From the NCBI GenBank assembly GCA_046302715.1, contig JBKCHQ010000108.1, positions 1 to 20,283 of the forward strand: a DNA stretch of 20,283 nt, given 5' to 3'. Positions 7,245-15,412 of the stretch are shown here, piece by piece. Under the pieces are notes generated by a model, which saw only the letters and a list, made by a program, of their open reading frames with translations, was not told the origin of the DNA and did not search any database. Within the stretch, counting starts at the first letter, position 1; the number at the start of each line of letters is the position of its first letter. The translations under genes and the position numbers were made by a program. Source of the DNA: CAMCXT01 sp046302715. GTDB taxonomy: Bacteria > Bacteroidota > Bacteroidia > M30B66.

Positions 7245-7274
7245 TAAAGATAGAAGATTTTCAGTTTATTGCAA
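7245..7274 (-). promoter_or_regulatory. promoter of mntA-hepT
   Basis: On the minus strand TTG (7274-7272) is followed, after exactly 19 bp, by TATCTTTA (7252-7245), one base from the TAnnTTTG consensus. The spacing matches the Bacteroidota -33/-7 arrangement. The ATG of mntA lies five bases after the -7 box, so transcription would start at or next to the start codon and leave no room for a Shine-Dalgarno site. Confidence 0.55.
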
Positions 7275-7297
7275 GAAGGTATTGTGCTAACTTACTT

Positions 7298-7993
7298 CTA
7301 TCCGCAGCTTACCGCAATGCCGCATACATAATCCTCAATAATTCTTAGGTTCTCAGCATAATTTGCTCCGTTAAACCCTTGAATTTGCGTGTAGCCTACT
7401 TTTGCTCGATATGCTCCCAGCATAGGGCGTGCATAAGGAACAAAACTCCAATGCCATTTTTCTTCTTCGTATCCTTTAGGCCGCATATGGTCCTTTGCAG
7501 TGTAAGGCTGCTCATAACCGAATAAAGGGGCATTTAGCACTAGCCAATCATATTCGGCGCTGCCTTGCGAGGTTTCGAAATATTCGGGTTCTACCGAGTT
7601 TAAATCCACATCGGTGCCCCAGTGATGCCGCGATGTGGCGGGCATGGCACTATAACGAAGAATCTGTTTTACTTTTTCTTCCTCACTAAGCGCGCTCTCG
7701 TTTAAATATAGTCCCTCAATTGCGATTGCGCCACTCCATTTACGTTCCCAGATGGCTTTTTGCCTTTCAAAGTTGCGTGTGGCCGATATTATGGTTAGCG
7801 CTATATTTTCACGTTGAGCCTGTTCAATCATGTTTATCAAGGCCAAACTTGCCGATTTAAGCAGATAATGTTCGGCTCCTCCGCAATATTGCGACGGAAT
7901 TAACGCAAAGCGATCATCGTGTTGCGGATTAACCTTACCGATTAATAAATCAAGATCAAAATCAAGTTCGATTAACGTTTCAGGTGCACCCAT
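7298..7993 (-). CDS. M15 family D-alanyl-D-alanine carboxypeptidase-like peptidase (VanY/DacY type)
   Basis: 231 residues. Zinc-peptidase motifs of M15B are present: SRHHWGTDVD, giving ligands His123 and Asp130, and EKWHW, giving catalytic Glu178 and ligand His181. The family removes the terminal D-Ala from peptidoglycan stem peptides. The start at 7993 is forced: a stop codon lies two codons upstream. The protein begins only about 15 residues before the conserved LIGKVNP segment and has no signal peptide or membrane segment, which is odd for an enzyme acting outside the cytoplasm. The start codon lies 22 bp inside the end of the preceding type IX-secreted protein gene, so translation is probably coupled. 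It could be exported by an unseen route, act on cytoplasmic muropeptides, or have lost its signal. The peptidase family is clear; the site of action is not. Confidence 0.88.
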   Translation of the reverse strand: MGAPETLIELDFDLDLLIGKVNPQHDDRFALIPSQYCGGAEHYLLKSASLALINMIEQAQRENIALTIISATRNFERQKAIWERKWSGAIAIEGLYLNESALSEEEKVKQILRYSAMPATSRHHWGTDVDLNSVEPEYFETSQGSAEYDWLVLNAPLFGYEQPYTAKDHMRPKGYEEEKWHWSFVPYARPMLGAYRAKVGYTQIQGFNGANYAENLRIIEDYVCGIAVSCG

Positions 7994-10900
7994 CCGGTCT
8001 TACGGGTTTCGTTAAACTGGTATTCATAAAAATACACTCCTTCGTTCATCGGGCCTCCATCGGGGCCGTTGCCGTCCCAACAGCTTGATGGGGCGCCAAA
8101 CGTACTGTCGAATACTTTGCGCCCCCAACGGTCAAATACAATTAATGCACTGCACGGCAAATAATCGGTAATTACCAAACCTGCCTGAAGTTGTAATGCG
8201 GGACTAAAACAGTCGTTTAGCCCGTCGTTATTGGGCGTAAACACGTTGGTGTTATTTTCTTTGTAATAATCCTCAAGGGCTTCAATATAGGTGGCAAACG
8301 AAGCCGTATCGCGGCAATTACCCAAGGATGCAATTTGTACTACCGATAAACTGTCGGAGTATGGAAATTCAAACTGAAAGATACCTTGCTGCAGTTCAAT
8401 CCCTTTACTTATCTCCCACAAAAGCTCAGTATATCCCGCAGACGAGTCGGTAATACTTACCGAAACCCCGTCGCAGGCCGTTGAAATATTAACACCAAAT
8501 CCTGCTTCTGGCGCCGGAACCACCCAAACATTCAGAGTGCCTTCGGCCGGACATTCTTCGGTATTTCCAACGGGAACGCGTATAACCGTAAATAAGGTTG
8601 TATCGGCAACTGTTGCCGTAGGGTTGGGTAGATTGGCATCTGATAGCGGGCCCTCTGGCTGCCACTGATAGCTGTATAGTCCCGACGAATCGACCGTTCC
8701 AATTTCAACTGGCTGCCCAGCACACACCAGCGGATTATTTCCCGGAGTAAAAGAAACGGTAGTGGTATTAATCCGAACATCGAAGGTATCTGCACAACCC
8801 GAAGTTAAGGTCACAACGAGGTTTAAATTGGCAGGAGATAGGCCATAGAAAAACGGATTTTCAATTTGCGGGTTGCTCACTTGGTTGCTTGGGGTCCAAG
8901 CGTATTGTGCGTTGGGGCCATATTGCTGTCCGATATCAATTTGTACTGTGTCAAAAAGGCAAATAGAAAGCGAATCTAGGCGCTGCCTGCTGCCTCCAAT
9001 GGGTGTAACTATTTGTTCAACGGTGTCAATACAGGCACCAATAGATACAATAAGCTGATAGTTTACTGTATCAGAAACGGTTACCTGCGGATTCGAAACC
9101 GTTGCATCGCTCAGTCCAATTGAAGGTGTCCATGAAAAGGTGTAATATGGATCGCTGAGGTTTTCGGGGCCGAGGGTAAGTACTTCGCCCGCACATCCAG
9201 AAACGTTGCTTACATTGGCGGCAATATCGGCCAAAACGCTGATACTCACCCGAACCGTGTCGCTGATGTTGCAGGTTTCCTTTGAAGAAGCCACCAGCGT
9301 TACTTCATATTCGCCGGGAGTATTAAACGTGTAGGTTAAATCTTCGCTGCTGCCAATTACCTGCGAGCCCAGGCTCCATGTGAAGATATCCGCATTTACG
9401 GAGGTATTATCAAATGTAACCGTGTAGGGCGCACAACCCACCGGATCTTCAGTATTTACAAATGCCGAAACGGTAATGGGCGATTCAAAATCGAACTTTA
9501 CCAATGCATTGTTACAGTTGGTGGAGTTGTTGGTGGGGGAGAAGGCTCCTGCGGTTACTGGCAAATCGCTCTGTCCTCCGCACCCAGCACAAATAGACTG
9601 GTAAATTACTCCTTTACGGTCAAATCTTGATGTGCCTCCGTCAACATGGTCTAAACTTGATGAGCCGCCTAAGAACGAAGCATATACTACCGATTGCGCC
9701 TGGTTATCAATTACATAAAGATAAAAATCATTGCCATCGGTACTGCTTTGAAACGCATCTGCAGTAACCGGCAGCCCCGTTGTGGTGGTCCCAAATGGAT
9801 TAATAACGCCGCCCCATCCGGTAATGTATATTTTATCACACACATCTACCAAAAGTGCTGTTGGCGAAATGTCGGGTTGGCCTGTTGCATTGCCAAAAGT
9901 TGTGGACCATATGCGGTTTGATAAGTCGGGTTCAAATTTTGTAATGAATTGATTTCCACCGCTCACTGCGATGGGCGAGTTTTCAATAAATTCGTTTCCA
10001 GTTGCCGAGGTCTGGCCAAACACATAAACATTATTTTCGCCATCGGTTCCAACAATATAGGATTGATCGTAGGGTACCGTGCCTAAAAAACTTGACGCAT
10101 CGAGGCTAGAGCCCGTTGAATCGAGCAGGGCAACAAATCCGTCGGTATTGCCCTGATAGCTTGTTTGAAAAGCGTTTGCAGTAATTGGGAAGTCGGAACT
10201 AGATGTCCCGCCGGTAACCACCACCTGCTTGAGTTCATTCACGGTGAGATAGAAAATGCCTTCGGATCCGCTTCCGCCCAAATATGAAGCCCAAAGCAGC
10301 TCATTTAAATTGCCGTCAAACTTTAAGATAATACCATCCTGACTTCCGCCACCATATTGCGTTTGGTAGGCATTGTCGCCCGTGGGGATATCGGTACTTT
10401 GTGTGCTGGTTCCTACGTAAATATCGTTATTGCTATCTACCCATATTGAACCTCTGATTTCGTCGGCATAATTGGCCACCGTCTCAGCAGCGCTGTTCAT
10501 GCCATCATTACCCGTACCGCCTGCATAGGTTGAGGCCAGTAATGAAGCTCCGTCAGTAGAGAAGCGGGCCACAAAAATATCGAGGCCGTTTGCAATAGAG
10601 ATAAAGCCATTTTCGAACGTAGCAGGTGTTCCGCCTAAGAATGAAGTTTGGTAGGCCCCTGAGGATACTGGAAAATCTGGCGAACCGGTGGTGCCGAATA
10701 CCAATAGTTCATCGAATTCATTTACAATGAAGCTGTGCGGGAGTTCCATATCGTTACCGCCTAAAAAGGTGATATACTCGGCGGTAGTGGCATCAGCACT
10801 ATATTTTAAGATGCCGATATCGAGCTGCCCGCCGCCGTAAACACTTTGAAACGCACCCAGTTGTGCAGGAAAATTGCTGCCAAAAACTACCCCCCCCGAA

Positions 10901-11727
10901 TAGCCTTTACCGGCATTATCGTAGGCCGATGTAAAGCCCCAGTTATCTGAAAACGAACCCGAATAAGTTGCAAAAATTATTTGTGGATCAATTATCAACT
11001 CCAGATCCTTGCGATATTTTCCCAACTCAAAGCTTACAACACCGTTGCTTAAGCTATAGTTACAAGATACTTCTTTTTTTACCCCATCGATTATTTGATA
11101 GGCATACGGTTTTTGCTCAGAAATTAATCCCAGCGAGGTTTTTATGTATAAAACACCGTTTTGTATGTTAACTGCATCGGCGCCTTTATAACTCCATACA
11201 ATTTCTTTGGGATTGGCATTGGCCCCAACAATAAGATCGTATTTGATGCCTTCACGTTGAGTATGTATTACAAGGTCGATGCCCTCATATAAATTATTTT
11301 GCCTAAGCGTGCGATAGGATAATAAGCCACCCACCCATTTTTTACTATCGTTTCCTAAAAAGTAATTGTAATGTGTGGCATTAGCTTCTTCGGCCTCTAC
11401 GTTAGGTGCGAGTGCGTTTTCAAATTGCATGCGCACTGCGTGTTGTTTAATATAAGGGGATGCTTCATGAACATGATGGTGTGACGTTCCATGATTTTTT
11501 AATGCATCGGGCGCTTCGCTTAGCAAATAGGTCATGCATCCGTTTCCAACAAAAATGCTTGTTCCGGATTGTTGCATTTTATACAACACCTGAGCATCCC
11601 ACTGACCTTTATTGGGAATAAAGCCAGGAACCGATGGTGGGGCAGCATTTACTACAATAGGAAGATTAAACAGCAACCCTGAAAGTAAATACTTAATCTT
11701 TTGAAAATTAAAACTAAGCGTATTCAT
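7972..11727 (-). CDS. giant type IX-secreted protein with SBBP repeats, PKD domain and gliding-motility C-terminal domain
   Basis: 1251 residues from the ATG at 11727. The frame is open further upstream to 12090, but that part overlaps rodA and is not coding. Residues 1-28 are a Sec signal (cleavage near VNA). Residues about 32-260 match the N-terminal DUF7948-like domain (begins IPNKGQWD, ends LIIDP). From about 265 to 750 come beta-propeller (SBBP) repeats with the recurring pattern YLGG, a DG(F/I) segment, and SSDFPIT-NAFQ. A PKD domain lies at about 763-845 (ending FNTPGEYEVTLVAS), followed by several Ig/PKD-like modules with SWTP or WQPEG cores. The last 90 residues, from NVFTPNNDGLND at about 1161 to the end (with FDRWGRKVFD and GVYFYEYQF), are the gliding-motility-associated type B C-terminal domain used for export through the type IX system and cell-surface attachment. 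It is probably an adhesin or surface-associated protein; its ligand is unknown. Confidence 0.92.
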   Translation of the reverse strand: MNTLSFNFQKIKYLLSGLLFNLPIVVNAAPPSVPGFIPNKGQWDAQVLYKMQQSGTSIFVGNGCMTYLLSEAPDALKNHGTSHHHVHEASPYIKQHAVRMQFENALAPNVEAEEANATHYNYFLGNDSKKWVGGLLSYRTLRQNNLYEGIDLVIHTQREGIKYDLIVGANANPKEIVWSYKGADAVNIQNGVLYIKTSLGLISEQKPYAYQIIDGVKKEVSCNYSLSNGVVSFELGKYRKDLELIIDPQIIFATYSGSFSDNWGFTSAYDNAGKGYSGGVVFGSNFPAQLGAFQSVYGGGQLDIGILKYSADATTAEYITFLGGNDMELPHSFIVNEFDELLVFGTTGSPDFPVSSGAYQTSFLGGTPATFENGFISIANGLDIFVARFSTDGASLLASTYAGGTGNDGMNSAAETVANYADEIRGSIWVDSNNDIYVGTSTQSTDIPTGDNAYQTQYGGGSQDGIILKFDGNLNELLWASYLGGSGSEGIFYLTVNELKQVVVTGGTSSSDFPITANAFQTSYQGNTDGFVALLDSTGSSLDASSFLGTVPYDQSYIVGTDGENNVYVFGQTSATGNEFIENSPIAVSGGNQFITKFEPDLSNRIWSTTFGNATGQPDISPTALLVDVCDKIYITGWGGVINPFGTTTTGLPVTADAFQSSTDGNDFYLYVIDNQAQSVVYASFLGGSSSLDHVDGGTSRFDRKGVIYQSICAGCGGQSDLPVTAGAFSPTNNSTNCNNALVKFDFESPITVSAFVNTEDPVGCAPYTVTFDNTSVNADIFTWSLGSQVIGSSEDLTYTFNTPGEYEVTLVASSKETCNISDTVRVSISVLADIAANVSNVSGCAGEVLTLGPENLSDPYYTFSWTPSIGLSDATVSNPQVTVSDTVNYQLIVSIGACIDTVEQIVTPIGGSRQRLDSLSICLFDTVQIDIGQQYGPNAQYAWTPSNQVSNPQIENPFFYGLSPANLNLVVTLTSGCADTFDVRINTTTVSFTPGNNPLVCAGQPVEIGTVDSSGLYSYQWQPEGPLSDANLPNPTATVADTTLFTVIRVPVGNTEECPAEGTLNVWVVPAPEAGFGVNISTACDGVSVSITDSSAGYTELLWEISKGIELQQGIFQFEFPYSDSLSVVQIASLGNCRDTASFATYIEALEDYYKENNTNVFTPNNDGLNDCFSPALQLQAGLVITDYLPCSALIVFDRWGRKVFDSTFGAPSSCWDGNGPDGGPMNEGVYFYEYQFNETRKTGWVHLKR

Positions 11728-11749
11728 ACGATAAATATACTTGAAATTT

Positions 11750-11773
11750 ACCTTGTAGGACTTGTTACAAGGT
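11750..11773. terminator. perfect 8-bp inverted repeat after rodA
   Basis: ACCTTGTA at 11750-11757 faces TACAAGGT at 11766-11773 with an eight-base loop. It begins a few bases after the rodA stop and about 20 bases before the start of the type IX-secreted protein gene. No T-run follows on the minus strand, so it may be a weak terminator, an RNA-processing hairpin, or an operator separating expression of the elongasome operon from the surface protein. Confidence 0.35.
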
Positions 11774-12359
11774 TTAACTACCTTAAAATCTGGAAGCGGT
11801 AAGCGTCCAGTCTTACGAAAATAAACATTAGTATGGTGAACGACCACAACGATGATCCACCATAACTGAAGAAGGGCAGCGGAATACCCACCACAGGGGC
11901 TAAACCAATGGTCATTCCAATATTGATGGCCAGATGGAAGAAAATAATACTTGCCAGCCCATAGCCGTAAATGCGTGAAAAGGCCGAGCGCTGTCGCTCT
12001 GCCAAAAAGACAATTCTGAGCAGCAGCGTAACAAATAACCCAATAACAATAAAGCTGCCTACAAAGCCCCATTCTTCGCCCACAGTGCAAAAAATAAAGT
12101 CGGTACTTTGTTCAGGAACATAGTTGAATTTGGTTTGCGTACCGTTTAAAAAGCCTTTGCCCAAAAATCCGCCCGATCCGATAGCAATCATCGATTGATT
12201 TACATTGTAACCGGCGCCTTTAGGGTCAACTTCCTTTCCAAGCAATACATTGATACGCTTTTTTTGGTGAGGCTCCAGAATATTTACAAAGGCATAATCA
12301 ACCGAATGAAAAAAACCCAGGGCCAGGGATAAAATGCCACCAACAATTAGAATGTTTCG

Positions 12360-12362
12360 TCA
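12360..12362 (-). other. in-frame TGA codon inside rodA
   Basis: The minus strand reads AAA-TGA-CGA, codon 229 of rodA. TGA followed by C is the leakiest bacterial stop context. TGA is a normal stop at the ends of mreB, mreC and mreD in the same operon, so the genome does not use TGA as a sense codon. Confidence 0.9.
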
Positions 12363-13046
12363 TTTAAATCGAATAAAAATGAACGACAGCGCAGCAAGCG
12401 CACCTAGAATGATGCTTAGAATAATTTCATCTACCAATAAAGCCAATATAAACAGAATTACCAACATAAGTCCCAATACAAGGAAATTACCCGAAAGGCC
12501 TTCGCGAAACATTACGAGCACAAAGCTGGCATAAACCAAGGCCGACCCGGTTTCGTTTTGCAGGATAATTATAAGGGCTGGAACGGCAAAAATGGCTGCT
12601 GCGGTGAGTTTAGTATTTAATTTTTCAATCTTGATATTCACATTGCTGAGGTATTTTGCCAGAGCAAGATTGGTAGCAAACTTGGCAAATTCGGCGGGTT
12701 GTACTCTAAACGAACCTACGCCAATCCATGATTTGGAGCCTTTTACCTCGGCCCCCACAAAAATTACGGCAATAAGCAGCAGTAAAAATGCGCCAAAAAT
12801 AACCCACGAAAACGAAGGGAAAAATTCGGCGTCAACAATCAAAATCATAAATGCTATGCTGAGTGAGGTAGCAATCCATATCATCTGCATGCCATAACTC
12901 TGAGAGGTATCAAAAATGCTTTGATGCTCTTCGTTATACACCGCCGCGTAAATATTAAACCAACCCATAACCACCAATATGAGGTACATCCCCACCAATA
13001 TCCAGTCGATATTCTGTAAAACGCCTTCGTTATTGCGGTTAGCCAT
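12360..13046 (-). CDS. rodA: rodA N-terminal part as read up to the TGA
   Basis: If the TGA terminates, the product is 228 residues with the first half of the membrane segments. It lacks the TDFIF loop and the C-terminal GGSS region, so it should be inactive as a polymerase. The piece downstream (11778-12359) has no ATG before the QSMIAIG segment; the first usable codon is TTG at 12245, so independent translation of the second half is unlikely. Confidence 0.6.
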   Translation of the reverse strand: MANRNNEGVLQNIDWILVGMYLILVVMGWFNIYAAVYNEEHQSIFDTSQSYGMQMIWIATSLSIAFMILIVDAEFFPSFSWVIFGAFLLLLIAVIFVGAEVKGSKSWIGVGSFRVQPAEFAKFATNLALAKYLSNVNIKIEKLNTKLTAAAIFAVPALIIILQNETGSALVYASFVLVMFREGLSGNFLVLGLMLVILFILALLVDEIILSIILGALAALSFIFIRFK

Positions 13047-13049
13047 TTT

Positions 13050-14882
13050 CTATTTTTTTTCGACTTTATCTTCTTTGCGCGGAAGCAGGTTGGCTTCCAC
13101 AATTTTCTTTTCCATTTCAGGACGATTCACCGCTCTTCGCAGATATTTTTCAATCATCAAACTGGCAATTGGAGCAGCCCAAGTGGCACCATAACCTGCA
13201 TTTTCGACATATACTGCCATGGCAATTTTAGGATTATCCATAGGCGCAAAGGCAATAAAAATGGAATGATCCTTACCGTGCGGATTTTGAGCCGTGCCAG
13301 TTTTACCGCAAATGGTTAGCGAATCGAGTTGGGCAATTCTACCGGTACCGTTAAGCACCACGTTGCGCATGCCATCAACCACCATATCAAAATACCTACT
13401 GCTGATGGCTGTCTTTTTTCGAGTCAGGTATTCCTTTTTTATTTTTCCTCCATCAACCGATTTAATTAGGTGTGGAGGATAAAACCAACCCCGATTGGCA
13501 ATAACGGCACAGAAATTAGCCATTTGAAGTGGTGTAACTCCCATTTCGCCCTGTCCAATGGCCAGCGAAATAACTGAAATGGGATTCCATTTCCCGGCAC
13601 CATGATACTTGTCGTAGTATTTAACTGTAGGCACGTTTCCGCTCGATTCCTGAGGCAAATCGGCAGGGAATTTTTGTCCCAGGCCAAAGCTCATAACGTG
13701 TTTACGCCATACCTCAAAACCCTCGGCAGTTTTTGGATATTTGAGGAGCACATTTCTAAAAACATTGCAATAATAAGCGTTACAGGAGGTGGTTATCGAA
13801 AATTTCAGACTTACCGGCGATGAATGCGGGTGACAACCCACCGTAAGGCCTCCAAAATGAAAACCACCGCCGCAGCCAAAAGAGGTGTTTTCGTCAATCA
13901 CACCCTCATGAAGACCAATTAATCCGTTGAGTAGCTTAAAGGTTGATCCGGGTGGATATTTAGCCATTGTTGCCCGATTGTATAGCGGCTTCAAGGTGTC
14001 GCGCGCCATTTTCGGATAATTTTTTTTCTTTAACCGTCCTACCAATAAATTGGGATCATAGGTGGGCGAGGAAACCATAGTTAACACTTCACCAGTTGCT
14101 GGCTCAATGGCTACTATGGCACCCACTTTATTTTGCATTAATTTTTCTCCGTATTGCTGCAGTTCTGCGTCAATGGATGAAACCAAACTTTTACCCAACA
14201 CAGATGCCGTATCGTATCTTCCGTTTTCGAAACTGCCCTTAGCACGGTTGTAAACATCCACCATCACAATTTTTACCCCGCGTTGTCCCCGCAATTCTTC
14301 TTCATACGATTTCTCAATTCCACTTAGTCCCATATTATCTCCCATTCGGTAATAGGGATTTTTGTCAATGATTTTTTGGTCCACTTCTCCTACATAGCCT
14401 AACGCGTGCGGAGCAATGCGCATCGGATATTTTCGGAGCGTTCGTGCCTGAACGAAAAAGCCCGGAAACTTATACAGTTTTTCCTGAAGCGTAGCGTAGG
14501 TTTCGAGCGATATTTCGCCTTCAAAGACTTCGGGTCTAAATGAGCTAAACTTCTGTTTCTTTAGCTTTTCTAGCTTTTTTCTGAAATCGACTTTTGAAAT
14601 TTGAAGAATATTGCACAAGTCAAGGGTATCAATGGTTTTAACCTGTTTTGGAATCACCATTAAGTCGTAGGCGGCTTCGTTATACACTAAAATTTTACCA
14701 TTGCGATCGTAAATAATTCCACGCTCGGGATATTCAATTAAATGCCGCAACGCATTATCGTTGGCGGCCAGTTTGTATTTGTCATTAATTACTTGAATGT
14801 AAAATATACGTGCCAGATAAAGGGCCGAAAGCACAATAAAAATGGCACTTATAACATATTTTCGGTCAGAAAAAATGTTCAT
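13050..14882 (-). CDS. mrdA: penicillin-binding protein 2 (class B transpeptidase)
   Basis: 610 residues. PBP2 crosslinks new peptidoglycan during elongation and pairs with RodA. The order is a short cytoplasmic tail, one membrane segment at about residues 9-31, a PBP dimerisation domain (with the RGIIYDRNG motif near residue 55), then a transpeptidase domain. The catalytic motifs are STFK at 313-316 (nucleophile Ser313), SCN at 366-368 and KTGT at 527-530. The ATG overlaps the mreD stop by four bases (ATGA), and rodA begins three bases after its TAG stop, giving the standard mreD-mrdA-rodA coupling. It is anchored in the inner membrane with the catalytic domain in the periplasm. Intact and full length. 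Confidence 0.96.
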   Translation of the reverse strand: MNIFSDRKYVISAIFIVLSALYLARIFYIQVINDKYKLAANDNALRHLIEYPERGIIYDRNGKILVYNEAAYDLMVIPKQVKTIDTLDLCNILQISKVDFRKKLEKLKKQKFSSFRPEVFEGEISLETYATLQEKLYKFPGFFVQARTLRKYPMRIAPHALGYVGEVDQKIIDKNPYYRMGDNMGLSGIEKSYEEELRGQRGVKIVMVDVYNRAKGSFENGRYDTASVLGKSLVSSIDAELQQYGEKLMQNKVGAIVAIEPATGEVLTMVSSPTYDPNLLVGRLKKKNYPKMARDTLKPLYNRATMAKYPPGSTFKLLNGLIGLHEGVIDENTSFGCGGGFHFGGLTVGCHPHSSPVSLKFSITTSCNAYYCNVFRNVLLKYPKTAEGFEVWRKHVMSFGLGQKFPADLPQESSGNVPTVKYYDKYHGAGKWNPISVISLAIGQGEMGVTPLQMANFCAVIANRGWFYPPHLIKSVDGGKIKKEYLTRKKTAISSRYFDMVVDGMRNVVLNGTGRIAQLDSLTICGKTGTAQNPHGKDHSIFIAFAPMDNPKIAMAVYVENAGYGATWAAPIASLMIEKYLRRAVNRPEMEKKIVEANLLPRKEDKVEKK

Positions 14883-15412
14883 GCTGTGGCCTCCCTGTTG
14901 CGCTGCATCAATACCTGACTCATAACAATTAGCACCATGGTAAATGCGCTACACGTAACGGTGCGCAACAAGAGGTCGAAGAAATTTAAAAAGTTAAATG
15001 CTTCGATGAGCAGCAGTGTAATATGATGAATAAATGTGAGCACACCGGCATACACCAGAAAGTTGCTTCCGCCCATACCTTGCATGGTAAGGCGTAGCGT
15101 AGCTTCGTATCCCTCACGAGGTGCAATTACATTTAAAAACGCTGGTCGAATCACTCCAATTACCAAACAGGCTGATGCATGCATTCCTAGGGTGCCGTTA
15201 AACAAATCAACGGTAAAGCCTATCAAAAAACATAAGGTGAGAAAAAGGAATTTTTCGGTATTGATGGGCAGCATTAAAATGAACAAAATATACAGATAGG
15301 CATTAAAATAGCCGTTGATAGGGCCCGATATTTCGAGCTGATCGAGTACGAGCACCTGAACAAAAAGCATCAGGAAAAAGCGAAACGCATTGATTAAAAT
15401 TTCACTGAACAT
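14879..15412 (-). CDS. mreD: rod shape-determining protein MreD
   Basis: 177 residues, almost entirely hydrophobic, with about five or six membrane segments and short loops. MreD is the inner-membrane part of the MreBCD complex. Sequence identity between MreD proteins is low, so the call rests mainly on size, topology, a DLFNGTLGMHA-type loop and position between mreC and mrdA. The start lies 11 bases inside the end of mreC and the stop overlaps the mrdA start by four bases, so translation is tightly coupled. Confidence 0.92.
   Translation of the reverse strand: MFSEILINAFRFFLMLFVQVLVLDQLEISGPINGYFNAYLYILFILMLPINTEKFLFLTLCFLIGFTVDLFNGTLGMHASACLVIGVIRPAFLNVIAPREGYEATLRLTMQGMGGSNFLVYAGVLTFIHHITLLLIEAFNFLNFFDLLLRTVTCSAFTMVLIVMSQVLMQRNREATA

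Larger units (their letters stand above)
11778..13046 (-). pseudogene. rodA: rodA, peptidoglycan glycosyltransferase, interrupted by one in-frame TGA
   Basis: RodA is the SEDS-family polymerase that lengthens glycan strands during cell elongation, working with PBP2. From the ATG at 13046 the frame encodes 228 residues to TGA at 12360-12362. The same frame then continues without another stop or shift to TAG at 11778, for 422 codons in all, the normal length. Both sides are well conserved: the N-half has several membrane segments and the loop GSKSWIGVGSFRVQPAEFAK; the C-half begins RNILIVGGI and keeps EPHQKKRINV, GYNVNQSMIAIGSGG, VPEQSTDFIF (carrying the conserved catalytic-type Asp), GEEWGF and PFFSYGGSS. 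It lies 3 bases after mrdA. The TGA may be a very recent mutation, a base-call error (CGA, AGA or TGG would restore sense), or a leaky stop, since a C follows it. Confidence 0.9.

Noticed and set aside
11728..12090. N-terminal extension of the giant secreted protein frame by 121 residues
   Set aside because: It overlaps the conserved C-terminal half of rodA in another frame, is rich in Trp, Cys and His with no domain, and a proper signal peptide begins at the ATG at 11727.
12360..12362. TGA in rodA as a reassigned Trp codon or selenocysteine
   Set aside because: mreB, mreC and mreD in the same operon end with TGA, so the genome uses it as a stop. No selenoprotein motif or obvious stem-loop just downstream was seen, and RodA has no Sec homologues that I know of.
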